Of a stretch of DNA of 64,000 nt, positions 1-8,857 are shown piece after piece. Source of the DNA: Kribbella caucasensis (GTDB lineage: Bacteria; Actinomycetota; Actinomycetes; Propionibacteriales; Kribbellaceae); NCBI RefSeq assembly GCF_004361855.1, contig NZ_SNWQ01000003.1, positions 434,001 to 498,000 of the forward strand, written 5' to 3'. Under the pieces are notes generated by a model. That model searched no databases and was not told where the DNA came from. It worked only from the letters and a program-made list of their open reading frames with translations. Position numbers and translations under genes: made by a program. Numbering within the stretch: position 1 is the first letter of the stretch; each line of letters begins with the position of its first letter.

Positions 1-1
1 G

Positions 2-193
2 CTGATGAGCGTGACCAACGCGATCTCGGGCATCATCGTGGTCGGCGCGCTGCTGCAGATCGGCCATGCCGGCAGAGCTGGTGGCGGCCTCGTCACGGCC
101 CTCTCCTTCGTGGCGATCCTACTGGCCTCGATCAACGTCGTCGGCGGCTTCGCGGTCACCCGACGGATGCTCGCCATGTTCTCCCGGTCGTGA
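2..193 (+). CDS. pntA: NAD(P) transhydrogenase alpha subunit, C-terminal membrane part (partial at left edge)
   Basis: This is the tail of the membrane segment of the proton-translocating NAD(P)+ transhydrogenase alpha chain, which couples hydride transfer between NADH and NADP+ to proton movement across the membrane. The start lies outside the window. The conserved stretch [15 protein letters not shown] is typical of this subunit, followed by a second hydrophobic helix and a short basic tail ([11 protein letters not shown]). The gene ends 25 bases before the beta subunit start, as expected for a pnt operon. Whether this is the end of a fused PntA or of a separate small PntAb chain cannot be decided from the fragment. 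Confidence 0.85.
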   Translation: MMSVTNAISGIIVVGALLQIGHAGRAGGGLVTALSFVAILLASINVVGGFAVTRRMLAMFSRS

Positions 194-218
194 TCCGGGC
201 CCGCACAAAGGATCTGAC

Positions 219-1637
219 GTGAGTACCGAGACCATCGCCTCGTCGGCGTACATCGTCGCTGCGCTGCTGTTCATCCTGGCCCTGGCCGGCCTCTCGAGGC
301 ATGAGACTGCCAAGGTCGGCAACACCTTCGGAATCGCCGGAATGGCGCTCGCGCTGGCAGCGACGATCGCGCTGGCGTTCGAGCACGAAATCGAGGTCGT
401 GGGCCTGGTCCTGCTGATCGCGGCGACTGCGGCGGGGACGGCCATCGGGTTGTGGCGTGCCCGAGCGGTGGAGATGACCGGGATGCCTGAGCTGATCGCG
501 CTGCTGCACTCGTTTGTCGGTCTGGCCGCGGTGCTGGTCGGGTGGAACGGCTATCTGTCCGTCGAGCGCAATCTCGATGGGGAGGAGGCGCACCTGCTGG
601 CTGCTCAAGACCTCCTGGGGATCCACTCCGCGGAGGTGTTTGTCGGCGTGTTCATCGGCGCCGTCACGTTCACCGGCTCGATCGTCGCCTTTCTCAAGTT
701 GTCGGCGCGGATCGGCTCGAGGCCGCTGATGCTGCCGGGCAAGAATGTCCTGAACGTCGGCGCGGTGTGCGCGTTCGCTCTGTTGACGGTCTGGTTTGTG
801 CTCGATCCGCAGCTGTGGCTACTGATCGCCGTCACTGTTCTTGCACTGGCTCTGGGGTGGCATCTGGTCGCGTCGATCGGTGGTGGCGACATGCCGGTAG
901 TGGTGTCGATGCTGAACAGCTACTCGGGCTGGGCTGCTGCCGCGTCAGGGTTTCTGCTGGGCAATGACCTGCTGATCATCACCGGAGCCTTGGTGGGTTC
1001 CTCGGGTGCGTACCTGTCCTACATCATGTGCCGGGGGATGAATCGGTCGTTCCTGTCCGTCATCGCCGGCGGTTTCGGCGTCGAGGCGGCTGCCAGTGCT
1101 GATGGCGGGTACGGCGAGCATCGCGAGATCACCGCCGAGGGTGTCGCAGAGCTGCTGACCGCCGCCGACTCGGTGATCATCACCCCCGGATATGGGATGG
1201 CGGTGGCGCAGGCGCAGTACGGAGTGGCTGAGCTCACCCGCAAGCTTCGTGACCGAGGCGTGGATGTCCGATTCGGGATCCATCCCGTGGCGGGTCGCCT
1301 GCCCGGTCACATGAACGTCTTGCTGGCCGAGGCCAAGGTGCCCTACGACATCGTGCTGGAGATGGACGAGATCAACGACGACTTCGCCGCAACCGCCGTC
1401 GTCTTGGTCATCGGCGCGAACGACACCGTCAACCCCGCCGCCGTCGAAGACGCCGACTCGCCGATTGCAGGCATGCCCGTCCTCACCGTCTGGGAAGCCG
1501 ACGACGTCGTGGTGTTCAAACGCTCCATGGCCTCGGGGTACGCCGGCGTACAGAACCCGCTGTTCTTCCGCGACAACGCCGCAATGCTCTTCGGAGACGC
1601 CAAAGACCGCGTCGAAGACATCCTGCACGCGATCTGA
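219..1637 (+). CDS. pntB: NAD(P) transhydrogenase subunit beta
   Basis: Integral membrane beta subunit of the proton-translocating transhydrogenase, which supplies NADPH. The protein has about 472 residues, close to the usual 460-470. The first roughly 260 residues form a series of hydrophobic helices; the C-terminal third is the NADP(H)-binding domain III with [10 protein letters not shown] near residue 323, then [15 protein letters not shown] and the end segment [12 protein letters not shown]. The start is the GTG at 219 (GTG AGT ACC GAG); a longer in-frame extension reaching into the upstream gene was rejected because it lacks homology and overlaps pntA. It sits directly downstream of the pntA fragment and convergent with the MmgE/PrpD gene. 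Confidence 0.95.
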   Translation: MSTETIASSAYIVAALLFILALAGLSRHETAKVGNTFGIAGMALALAATIALAFEHEIEVVGLVLLIAATAAGTAIGLWRARAVEMTGMPELIALLHSFVGLAAVLVGWNGYLSVERNLDGEEAHLLAAQDLLGIHSAEVFVGVFIGAVTFTGSIVAFLKLSARIGSRPLMLPGKNVLNVGAVCAFALLTVWFVLDPQLWLLIAVTVLALALGWHLVASIGGGDMPVVVSMLNSYSGWAAAASGFLLGNDLLIITGALVGSSGAYLSYIMCRGMNRSFLSVIAGGFGVEAAASADGGYGEHREITAEGVAELLTAADSVIITPGYGMAVAQAQYGVAELTRKLRDRGVDVRFGIHPVAGRLPGHMNVLLAEAKVPYDIVLEMDEINDDFAATAVVLVIGANDTVNPAAVEDADSPIAGMPVLTVWEADDVVVFKRSMASGYAGVQNPLFFRDNAAMLFGDAKDRVEDILHAI

Positions 1638-1662
1638 TCGCCCGGCCCACCGCAACCTGATG

Positions 1663-3078
1663 TCAGCGGCCCGGCGTCATGAGGTTGAAGAGTCGGTCGA
1701 GAGAAGACTCGTGCTCCAGACTCCACAGTGCGCGCAGCAGCTCCCGCGCGCGGTCCTCGCCGAGCCGTGGCTCGACCTGGCCGAGGAACTTGGCGGTCAA
1801 CTCGGCGTCGCTCATGGGGTTCTGCGGGTGACCCTTGGGATTTTCGCCGCGGATCGTCAGGGAACGCCCGTCCTCGGTTCGCACCTCGAACCGGCAGGCC
1901 ATCTGCCACGGAAAGCTCGCCGTGTACGTCGTGTCCTCGATCAGCTCAATCGTGTCGGTGACCGACAACAGCTTCGGATCGAGGTAACGCCCGGGCTCGA
2001 ACGTGGCCTCGGTGATCCCTCCGTCGACCAAGGCCGCCGCGATGAGATAGGGGCCGCTGTGATCGGCTGTCTCGCGGCCCGATGGCCGCCACAAGGCCGG
2101 CTCCGCCTCGCGTGACGCTACGGACTTGTGTTCGAGGTAGACCTTGAGTGATGCGATCTCTCGCGGATCGACGACCTCACGCAGTTTGAGTGCGAGTTGC
2201 ACGGGGAGTTGCAGCTCGTAGCGCAAGGGCAAGTGCTTGAAGTAGGTGTTCTCGACGCGGAACGGTCGTCCCTTGCCACCGAAGGGGCCGAGAGAAAACC
2301 TGTGGTCGAGCTGGCGCATGAATCCACGGGCGCCTTCGAAGGCCATCTCCGGACCGGTGATTCCCGCCTCGGCGAGCATGGCCGCGAAGAGCCCGTTGCG
2401 ACTCCCGTTGGGACCGGCCAGGCCCTTCCAGTTCGAGATCGATCCCACCCGGGTCTCGAACAGGCAGATGTTGGCGACCGACGCGATCCGGATCGCGTCG
2501 GCCGTCTGTGCCCGGGAGAGCCCAAGGAGTCTCGCCGCGGCTGCGGACGTCGCGATGCTGTGGAACGTGGGGTGGTCCCAGCCGTTCCCTCGCAGGACTA
2601 CCTCGTCGACAAGCTGACCGCAGACCTCGTACGCGATGATGACGCCGAGCAGGGCGTCGGCGCCGGTCGCACCAGAAACCTGGGCTGCTGCCAGAACGCC
2701 CCCCAGGTTGTCGCTGGGGTGCGGCCCGGTATCTCCCTTGGCATTCGACTCATCGGTGCCGAAGTAGTCGTCGTTGAAGTCCAGACACCGGATCGCGGAC
2801 CCGTTGACGAAGGCAGCCAGGTCGGGCGTCGTTCGAATGGTGGTGCCGAAGACGGTGGCCGCTCGCGAGCTGGTTGCTGTCGACGCTACGGTGCGCAGCG
2901 CCCGCATGACGTCGGTCTCCTGAGCGCCGAGGGCACATCCAAGGGCATCGACCAGACATCGTTTCGCAGCCGACACGGCGGCGTCGCCGACATCGGTGTA
3001 ACGCACCTGAGTCGTGAACGAGGTGAAGTCGCGGATGACGCTGTCCGCGATGTGATTGGGGCTTGCGGCAACTGTCAT
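1663..3078 (-). CDS. MmgE/PrpD family protein (2-methylcitrate dehydratase-like)
   Basis: Member of the MmgE/PrpD superfamily, which includes 2-methylcitrate dehydratase, cis-aconitate decarboxylase and several poorly characterised lyases. The 471-residue length fits. Visible family features are the helical N-terminal domain with KRCLVDALGCALGA, the NGSAIRCLDFNDDYFG segment near residues 92-107 and the GWDHPTFHSIATSAAAARLLGLS block. The ATG start at 3078 has a GAGGCG-like ribosome site. A second, clearly diverged family member lies at 17.6-19.0 kb. A sequence 103-113 bases upstream resembles the GntR motif seen in the catabolic cluster, so co-regulation is possible but weakly supported. The substrate is unknown. 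Confidence 0.8.
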   Translation of the reverse strand: MTVAASPNHIADSVIRDFTSFTTQVRYTDVGDAAVSAAKRCLVDALGCALGAQETDVMRALRTVASTATSSRAATVFGTTIRTTPDLAAFVNGSAIRCLDFNDDYFGTDESNAKGDTGPHPSDNLGGVLAAAQVSGATGADALLGVIIAYEVCGQLVDEVVLRGNGWDHPTFHSIATSAAAARLLGLSRAQTADAIRIASVANICLFETRVGSISNWKGLAGPNGSRNGLFAAMLAEAGITGPEMAFEGARGFMRQLDHRFSLGPFGGKGRPFRVENTYFKHLPLRYELQLPVQLALKLREVVDPREIASLKVYLEHKSVASREAEPALWRPSGRETADHSGPYLIAAALVDGGITEATFEPGRYLDPKLLSVTDTIELIEDTTYTASFPWQMACRFEVRTEDGRSLTIRGENPKGHPQNPMSDAELTAKFLGQVEPRLGEDRARELLRALWSLEHESSLDRLFNLMTPGR

Positions 3079-3180
3079 GGGACGCCTCGCGCGTGTGCGT
3101 ATTCAGGAGCAGGAGTCTAGGACCGCACCTTCGCGGTTCTCGGTGCACGACAACCTATTACCGATCTTACACAGCCGCAA

Positions 3181-3191
3181 GTGTTTGACAT
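3181..3191. promoter_or_regulatory. Weak candidate GntR operator upstream of MmgE/PrpD gene
   Basis: GTGTTTGACAT matches 9 of 11 positions of the palindrome ATGTC-T-GACAT, the complement of the perfect site at 20822-20832. It is about 105 bases upstream of the leftward lyase start. It is only suggestive, because short motifs recur by chance. Confidence 0.25.
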
Positions 3192-3423
3192 TTAATAATC
3201 GAGATACCTCACCCGTGCGTTTGGACCGACGTGTCAGTTGCATGGTGAGGGTGCTGAGCGGGTGGCGCCGAGATTGACCATGGCGCGGTAGAGGGCGCGC
3301 AACCGACTCGGCGACAGCACCTACACCAGGCAGCCCAGCCATCAGCAACTGACTGGCAGGCGGCTGAGAAGATGCTCCAGGCAACGATGCTGACTGCACG
3401 TTCGGCAGCTGACCAGCATTGAT

Positions 3424-3445
3424 GGGTGTACTGACAGAGCATCCC
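3424..3445 (+). promoter_or_regulatory. GGGTGTACT element, copy 1
   Basis: GGGTGTACT-GAC-AGAGCATCCC, an imperfect inverted repeat, lies 68 bases upstream of the SDR start at 3514. It is one of about eleven related copies in the window. The likely reader is an XRE/MmyB-type regulator (inference). Confidence 0.6.
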
Positions 3446-3513
3446 AACTGGGTTCGTGACGCCGTACTGTCGTTTGCGGCTTCGACTCGCCGCTGCACTT
3501 CGAACGGAGCATC

Positions 3514-4284
3514 ATGACCAGGAACACTGCAGGCGCCTTTGACGGCAAAGTAGCATTCGTCACTGGAGCCGCCAATGGGATCGGACGTGCGACTGCGCTC
3601 GCATTCGCTCAAAGCGGCGCGTCCTTGGCGCTCGTCGATATCGACGAGGCGGAGAACGCGGTGACGGCCGAGCTGGTGCGCGAAGCAGGTGGTCAGGCCC
3701 TGGCGATCCACGCAGACGTCGTGGTCGAGGCCGAGATCAAAGCCGCCCTCGACGAGACAGTGCGGCGATTAGGCAGCCTTGACATCGCGTTCAACAACGT
3801 AGGTCGAGATCAGGAGACCAAGCCCCTGGCCGAGGCGACCGAAGACGAGTGGCGATACATCCTCGACGTGAACCTCACCAGCATGTTCCTGTGCATGCGC
3901 AACGAGCTGCCGATAATGCTCGAGGCTGGCAGTGGCGTGATCGTCAACACCTCCTCAGGCGCCGGCCTCGTCGGGACCAAGGGCTCGGCCATGTATGCGA
4001 CAGCCAAGCATGCGGTGATCGGCCTGACGCGGTCCGCGGCACTCGACTATGCCGACCAGGGAATCCGGATCAATGCCTTGGTACCTGGGATCATCGAGAC
4101 CGGCATGATGTTGCGAGTTTCCGGCGGTACGGCGCACGGGCGCGCCGAAATGATCGCGCAGGAGCCGATCGGCCGCCTCGGCCGACCCGAGGAGATCGCC
4201 TCTGCGGTCTTGTGGCTCGCGTCGGAAGGCGCGAGCTTCGTAGTGGGTAGCTCCCTGGTGGTCGACGGCGGCTTCACGGCCTAG
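3514..4284 (+). CDS. SDR family oxidoreductase
   Basis: Classical short-chain dehydrogenase/reductase of 256 residues, an NAD(P)(H)-dependent enzyme acting on an unknown alcohol or ketone. The cofactor motif TGAANGIG is at residues 17-24, the acidic residue after beta-2 (ALVDIDE) favours NAD(H), NNVG replaces the usual NNAG, and the catalytic pair is Tyr161/Lys165 (YATAK). The C-terminus GSSLVVDGG is standard. Its nearest visible relative is the SDR at 19118, which shares the AFxxSGAS, VDIDE and AQEPIGR segments. A GGGTGTACT element lies just upstream, linking it to the putative MmyB-type regulon; actinobacterial MmyB-like regulators are often found near SDR genes. Confidence 0.85.
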   Translation: MTRNTAGAFDGKVAFVTGAANGIGRATALAFAQSGASLALVDIDEAENAVTAELVREAGGQALAIHADVVVEAEIKAALDETVRRLGSLDIAFNNVGRDQETKPLAEATEDEWRYILDVNLTSMFLCMRNELPIMLEAGSGVIVNTSSGAGLVGTKGSAMYATAKHAVIGLTRSAALDYADQGIRINALVPGIIETGMMLRVSGGTAHGRAEMIAQEPIGRLGRPEEIASAVLWLASEGASFVVGSSLVVDGGFTA

Positions 4285-4317
4285 GGATATGCGGGCTAGG
4301 GCTGACTGGTCCGCCGC

Positions 4318-4857
4318 TCAGGAGCGACTCTTGACGGCCCAATCGATCCGGACCGCTACCTGATGGCCGACGTCGGCGATCTCGGCCGGGTCGCCGTCAA
4401 GTGTGCCGAGGCGGACCAGTCCCGGAGGTGGGACGCTTTGGCCGAGGTCGTCGTAGTACACAGCGAGTGTGGCAGTGTCCGGCCAGTAGTAGATACCCCC
4501 GGGAGTAGGCTCCAAAGTCCGCGCGACGCCGATGACGGGAACTGGACCCGGCAGCCGGGCGGACTTGGCCTGCCCCCAGGTGTCGCGGAAGTCCATCGTC
4601 AGCGGCAACCTTGCCGCGAGCTCGCGAGTTGCCGGCATGTCGTCTAAGGTCGCCGGGACTGCACGGTCGTCAAACAACAGCATCACCCGCAGGCCAGGAG
4701 TTGCGCTCAAGGCGTCGGGCGTTTGCACGCCTTGGATCGTGTCCATCCCACCGGCCGTGCCTCTACTGACTGAACACACGGTCAACAGTGCCACCAGGAC
4801 GGTGGCCGGGACCGCCGGGAGCAACCGGCGGCACCATCCAGACGAAGTCGAGGTCAT
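4318..4857 (-). CDS. Exported cyclophilin-like fold protein
   Basis: A 179-residue protein with an N-terminal hydrophobic segment (LLPAVPATVLVALLTVC), suggesting export, followed by a small cyclophilin-like domain. The domain shows ATRELAARLPLTMDFRD, a GGIYYW segment and YYDDLGQSVPPPGLVRLG, the same pattern as three other proteins in this window (40668, 56250, 58545). No function is known for this small family; peptidyl-prolyl isomerase activity should not be assumed, because active-site residues of true cyclophilins are not evident. It is divergent from the XRE/MmyB regulator at 4959, with a near-perfect operator-like palindrome between them. Confidence 0.65.
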   Translation of the reverse strand: MTSTSSGWCRRLLPAVPATVLVALLTVCSVSRGTAGGMDTIQGVQTPDALSATPGLRVMLLFDDRAVPATLDDMPATRELAARLPLTMDFRDTWGQAKSARLPGPVPVIGVARTLEPTPGGIYYWPDTATLAVYYDDLGQSVPPPGLVRLGTLDGDPAEIADVGHQVAVRIDWAVKSRS

Positions 4858-4904
4858 GCGCCAAGCTCACATGAACCTGGCGGCGTGGGAAAGTTACTGC
4901 CGAT

Positions 4905-4926
4905 GGGTGTACTACCAGTACAACCC
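4905..4926. promoter_or_regulatory. GGGTGTACT element, copy 2 (best palindrome)
   Basis: GGG-TGTACT-ACC-AGTACA-ACCC holds a perfect 6+6 inverted repeat with a 3-base spacer. It lies in the 101-base gap between a cyclophilin-like gene (leftward) and an XRE/MmyB regulator (rightward), 33 bases before the regulator start, as expected for autoregulation and divergent control. Confidence 0.7.
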
Positions 4927-4958
4927 ACGGCTCGGTGAGACGTCGTAGTGTCTGATGT

Positions 4959-5846
4959 GTGGACAACCGAGTCGAGGTGCGTGAGTTCCTGACCTCGCGG
5001 CGCGCCCGAATCAGCCCCGAGCAGGCCGGCCTGCCCGTCGCCGGGCAGCGCAGAGTTCCCGGGCTCAGGCGCAGCGAGGTCGCCGCGCTGGCCGGAATGA
5101 GCGTCGAGTACTACGCGAAGCTCGAGCGGGGCTCACTTGCCGGGGCGTCCGCCGGTGTTCTCGACGCTGTCGCCCGGGCCCTGCAACTCGATGACGCGGA
5201 GCGAGCTCACCTGCTTCACCTCGCGCACGAGGCCGACGGAAGCACCGCGATCCTGCGCCGTGCCCGGCACCCGAAGCACGCGTCGATACACCCAAGCCTG
5301 CAGTGGACGCTTGACGCCATTACCAGCGCGCCGGCGATCGTCGGCAACAACCGGATGGATCTACTCGCCGCCAACCAGCTGGGCCGCGCCATGTACTGCG
5401 ACGTCTACGCCGACCCGGCCAGTCAACCGAACTTCGCCCGCTTCGCCTTCCTCGACTCGGCGGCGCATCGCTTCTACCCTGACTGGGAACTGGCTGCCAA
5501 CATGACCGTGGCCAACCTACGCACCGCGGCGGGGAAGGATCCACACGACAAAGGCCTGCACGACCTGGTCGGCGAACTGTCCACCCGCAGTGACGAGTTC
5601 CGGCGGCGCTGGGGCGCCCACAACGTCCGAACGCACGGCACCGGGGTCAAACAGTTCCACCACCACATCGTCGGTGATCTCACCCTCGCTTACGAGAGCA
5701 TGGACCTGAGGGCGGACCCCCACCTCACAATGACCGTCTACTCCGCCGAGCCCGGCTCCTCTTCCGAGGACGCGCTGCGGCTGCTCGCCTCCTGGGCAGC
5801 CTCACAAGAGGCGGCCGGCTCGACCACAAAGCTGTCCGCTGAATAG
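4959..5846 (+). CDS. XRE-family regulator with MmyB-like ligand-binding domain
   Basis: Transcription factor of 295 residues. The N-terminal 70-80 residues are an XRE-type helix-turn-helix (VPGLRRSEVAALAGMSVEYY, then AKLERG), and the rest is the MmyB-like, PAS-related ligand-binding domain, recognisable from RMDLLAANQLGRAMY, DSAAHRFYPDWE and GTGVKQFHHHIVGDLTLAYE. In this family one structurally studied member carried a fatty acid; the ligand here is unknown. The GTG at 4959 is chosen because the start MDNR is shared with the two paralogues at 36745 and 59631. The upstream gap holds a palindromic element. A strong terminator follows at once. Confidence 0.9.
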   Translation: MDNRVEVREFLTSRRARISPEQAGLPVAGQRRVPGLRRSEVAALAGMSVEYYAKLERGSLAGASAGVLDAVARALQLDDAERAHLLHLAHEADGSTAILRRARHPKHASIHPSLQWTLDAITSAPAIVGNNRMDLLAANQLGRAMYCDVYADPASQPNFARFAFLDSAAHRFYPDWELAANMTVANLRTAAGKDPHDKGLHDLVGELSTRSDEFRRRWGAHNVRTHGTGVKQFHHHIVGDLTLAYESMDLRADPHLTMTVYSAEPGSSSEDALRLLASWAASQEAAGSTTKLSAE

Positions 5847-5847
5847 A

Positions 5848-5884
5848 AAGAACCCCGACCTGCTGAGGCAGGTAAGGGTTCTTC
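5848..5884. terminator. Rho-independent terminator after the XRE regulator
   Basis: An interrupted stem: AAGAACCC pairs with GGGTTCTT, and an inner ACCTGC-TGAG-GCAGGT hairpin closes it, followed by CTT. It begins two bases after the regulator stop codon and sits between convergent genes, so it may serve both strands. Confidence 0.8.
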
Positions 5885-5887
5885 TTG

Positions 5888-6371
5888 TCAGAGGATTGGA
5901 GACAGCACTCGGCCCATCTCAGTTACGACGCCGGGCTCGTGTCCGTTGACCGGCAGGTTGATCACGATGCCGTCGATTCCGTGCCCGAGGATGTTGTCGG
6001 AGATGTGCTCGGCGATCTGTTTGGGAGTGCCGATGAACGCGAACTGGCGCATGTAGTCGGTCATCTGCTCTCGGACAGATGATGTTCATGTGCTCGGCGT
6101 ACCGCGCGGCGAGCCGGAAGGTCTTCTTCTCGCCACCCCCGCCCAGCATGATCGGGAGGCGGTGTCTGTACCTTCGGCACTTTCACGGCCTGTTCACTGC
6201 GGTACCACCGACCGCTGAAGTCGTGGCGCTCATCGGCCAGCATAGGTGCGATTATCTGGTCGATCCCGCCGACTCGGCTTTGACTGCTTGGTCGATCACG
6301 GTCTGGAACAGCCGCTCCGGTCCTCCCGGGTAGGTGAAGTTCGGGATCTGATAGCCGAGCTTGAATGTCAC
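5888..6371 (-). pseudogene. Decayed LLM-class (luciferase-like) F420-dependent oxidoreductase
   Basis: Remnant of a gene like the intact one at 62549. On the minus strand the N-terminus starts with FKLGYQIPNFTYPGGPERL from a GTG that overlaps the GH78 stop. About 130 residues are then missing, and pieces FSGRWYRSEQAVKV, MLGGGGEKKTFRLAARYAEH and DYMRQFAFIGTPKQIAEHIS follow in different frames, ending VVTEMGRVLSPIL before a stop at 5888. The internal deletion and at least two frameshifts rule out a working enzyme. Its position suggests it was once the last gene of the GH78 operon. Confidence 0.8.
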
Positions 6372-8857
6372 TACTTCTGCTTCCCGGAGGTTGTCAGCGT
6401 GAACTCGTGCTTGCCGGCGGGACCGTCGTACTCGATGGAGTTGTCGTCGACGAAGCGGAACGGGACGGGACTGTCGATTCGCACGATGCCGTTGTCCACA
6501 TCGACGTGAAGCAGCCCGTACGGTGTGGGCACGGACCCGCTCAGCTGGGTGATGCGTCCCGGCCGGGGAGCGATGCGAGCTGTTTCGTAGCCCGGGCTGC
6601 CGGGGGTGACGCCGAGGACGTACCAGATGAGGTCCTTGGTCGGGGTCGCGCTCCAGGCGTGGACCGGCGTGCCCCAGCCCCAGCACTCGCCGAAGGTGTC
6701 GTACCCGCTCTGAAGGAAGACGCTCCATCGGCGGAGCAGGTCCGGGAGCCGGTCGGCTGCTCCGCCAAGGGCGACGGCATCGTGGACGACGTAGCTGAAG
6801 AAGGGTTCGGCCAGAACGATCTCGGTGTGCGCGTCCCAGTCGATGCGGTAGATGCCGCTGGCTTGTTCGACGATCTTCTGCATGTCGTAGCCGCCGTCGG
6901 CTCCACCGATCCAGGAACGGATCACGAGCGACTCCGAGTCGGTGATGACGTCGACGATCCGGGCCCATCGCTCGCGTGGTGCAAGACCCGAGACGATCGC
7001 GGTCGCTCCCGCCGCCTGCGACATCGCCGGCTTGCGTTCACCTTCGACGATGTGGTCGACGTAGCTGCCACGTTCCTCGTCCCAGAAGTCCTCGAACCCG
7101 ACCTGCGCGGCCTGGTGGAGTCCGCGCGCCCAGGTCGCCGAGGCGGTGTTGCCCACCCAGTCGGACATTTCGGCGTACTCGCGCAGTCCGCGTGCCCACA
7201 ACCCGGTGATCAGCGAGGATCGGGCGCTGGAGAACACGCTGGACCAGTCGATCAGGTTCCACTCCGGGACGTCGCTGATGGTGCCGTGTTCGTCGACGAA
7301 GTTCGCGTACCACCTCAGGATCCGCTCGACGACCGGGAGCTGCTCGAGCGTCGCTTCGCGATCACCGTCGTGCCGGTACAGGTTCCAAACGCCGTGGATC
7401 CAGTGCAGAGCCCAGTCGGGGATGCTGAAACCGCCGCCGAACTCGGCTTCGCCGACGACGGTCATCGGCAGCATCCCGTCCGATCGGGGCGAGGCGCCGA
7501 GCGCTATGTAGTTGCGGGCCAGACGCCAGTCCTCATTCGCCACCAGATGAACCATCTGGTGTACGACACCGTCGCCCACCCATGCTCGCTGTTCACGAGT
7601 CGGGCAGTCGGTGAAGGCGTCGAAAGAGTTCATCTCCGTGGTGCGGATACCGGCCCGGTACAGCCTCGTGAGTTCGGCATCGCTTGACTCGAAGCGCGCA
7701 CCGCCGGCGAAGGGGTAGTGGTATTCGTCGACCGCGATGTCGCGGACTTGGATCTCCCCGTCGCCGGCCGGCAGCATGAGGGAGATCCGGCGCAGGCCGT
7801 TGATGTCGATGGCTTTGTAATGGTCACCGACGCCGCGCGCGGTGTAGCTGGCGCTGGTGCGAGGTGCCGAGGCGACCGGCCCGGTGGTGGCATCGAATTC
7901 GGCTTCTTGGTAGAAGAGGTCGAGTCGTGCGCCGGCCGGAGCGTCCACACCTAGTTCGACATGCCCTGCGACGATCCGTTGGAAGTCGAACGTGACGATC
8001 GTGACGGTCTCCGGTGCGAGCGAGACCGTCAGCGGGAGCTCAGCTGGCGTCGGCGTACCCGCAACAGCGAGTTGGGCGACCACGCGTTCGGCGGGATGAT
8101 CGGTCAGATCGTCGCGGAGCGGAGCTGTCTGTACGACGGCGGTCACCGGTGACACGCGTTCGCCGCCAAGGGTGCCGATCCCTCGCGGCAGCATCGATCC
8201 GTAGGGATCGACGGGCGGGCGCGACTCGGCCAGCCCGCCATGATGGCTGGCTTTGACCAGGCTGGCGGTGGTCCATCCCGAGTCGTCGAAGTCAGTAGTC
8301 GCCCATGAAGGGTCGAGCTCCCGTGCGTCGAGGAGCTCTACCGGAACCCCGGTCAGTGCGTCGTGGCCCTTGAACGCACGCCACGCGGGCGACCGGTAGG
8401 CCCGCCACCGCTCGTCGGTCACCAACCACTCGTCGCCCAGCCGTGCCTCGAGGACAAGTTGCGCATCGCGTCCCATCAGCCCGCTGGACGCAGCAGGCTG
8501 CCAGAACGAGTTGGCGTTGCCGTAGTACGTGACCAGAACCGAGATGACGTTGCGGCCGGCAACGAGGTGACTGGACACGTCGTACTCGTCGTATCTCAAC
8601 CGGCGCGGCTGCGATCGGATTGGGCCGCGGCCGACCTCGGCGCCGTTGACAGACAACAGGTAGCGCGAGTCCGCGGACACCCGAAGTGGGGCGCGGTCGA
8701 GCTTCTCTCGCAGGTCGAACGTACGGCGGAACAGCACCCGGGAGAACTCCGCCGGCGGAAGGTCGCGGCCGAACCCGGTCGGACTCATCGTGAACTCGGG
8801 AAGATCGGCCACGATCCAATGACCGTGCCAGCGCACTCCGGGGAAGTCGTCGCTCAT
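6371..8857 (-). CDS. GH78-type alpha-L-rhamnosidase-like glycoside hydrolase
   Basis: Large 828-residue protein with the architecture of GH78 family enzymes: N-terminal beta-sandwich modules (LFRRTFDLREKL, YLLSVNGAEVGRGPIRSQPR, RNVISVLVTYYG), then an alpha/alpha-barrel containing the family hallmark FDAFTDCPTREQRAWVGD, in which acidic residues are catalytic in the family, and SYVVHDAVALGGA and CWGWGTPVHAWSATPT near the C-terminus. No signal peptide is visible, so hydrolysis is probably cytoplasmic after ABC import. The start overlaps the alpha/beta hydrolase stop by four bases. Alpha-L-rhamnoside specificity follows from the family; the natural substrate is unknown. Confidence 0.85.
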   Translation of the reverse strand: MSDDFPGVRWHGHWIVADLPEFTMSPTGFGRDLPPAEFSRVLFRRTFDLREKLDRAPLRVSADSRYLLSVNGAEVGRGPIRSQPRRLRYDEYDVSSHLVAGRNVISVLVTYYGNANSFWQPAASSGLMGRDAQLVLEARLGDEWLVTDERWRAYRSPAWRAFKGHDALTGVPVELLDARELDPSWATTDFDDSGWTTASLVKASHHGGLAESRPPVDPYGSMLPRGIGTLGGERVSPVTAVVQTAPLRDDLTDHPAERVVAQLAVAGTPTPAELPLTVSLAPETVTIVTFDFQRIVAGHVELGVDAPAGARLDLFYQEAEFDATTGPVASAPRTSASYTARGVGDHYKAIDINGLRRISLMLPAGDGEIQVRDIAVDEYHYPFAGGARFESSDAELTRLYRAGIRTTEMNSFDAFTDCPTREQRAWVGDGVVHQMVHLVANEDWRLARNYIALGASPRSDGMLPMTVVGEAEFGGGFSIPDWALHWIHGVWNLYRHDGDREATLEQLPVVERILRWYANFVDEHGTISDVPEWNLIDWSSVFSSARSSLITGLWARGLREYAEMSDWVGNTASATWARGLHQAAQVGFEDFWDEERGSYVDHIVEGERKPAMSQAAGATAIVSGLAPRERWARIVDVITDSESLVIRSWIGGADGGYDMQKIVEQASGIYRIDWDAHTEIVLAEPFFSYVVHDAVALGGAADRLPDLLRRWSVFLQSGYDTFGECWGWGTPVHAWSATPTKDLIWYVLGVTPGSPGYETARIAPRPGRITQLSGSVPTPYGLLHVDVDNGIVRIDSPVPFRFVDDNSIEYDGPAGKHEFTLTTSGKQK

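Larger units (their letters stand above)
3079..3513. other. Intergenic region between divergent lyase and SDR genes
   Basis: About 435 bases with no convincing coding sequence. It includes an AT-rich patch around 3160-3200, a weak GntR-like motif at 3181-3191 and a copy of the GGGTGTACT element at 3424-3445. Short open frames here have no recognisable similarity and look like chance. Confidence 0.5.

Noticed and set aside
6365..7687. 440-codon plus-strand frame opposite GH78
   Set aside because: Antisense shadow; GH78 is clear on the minus strand.
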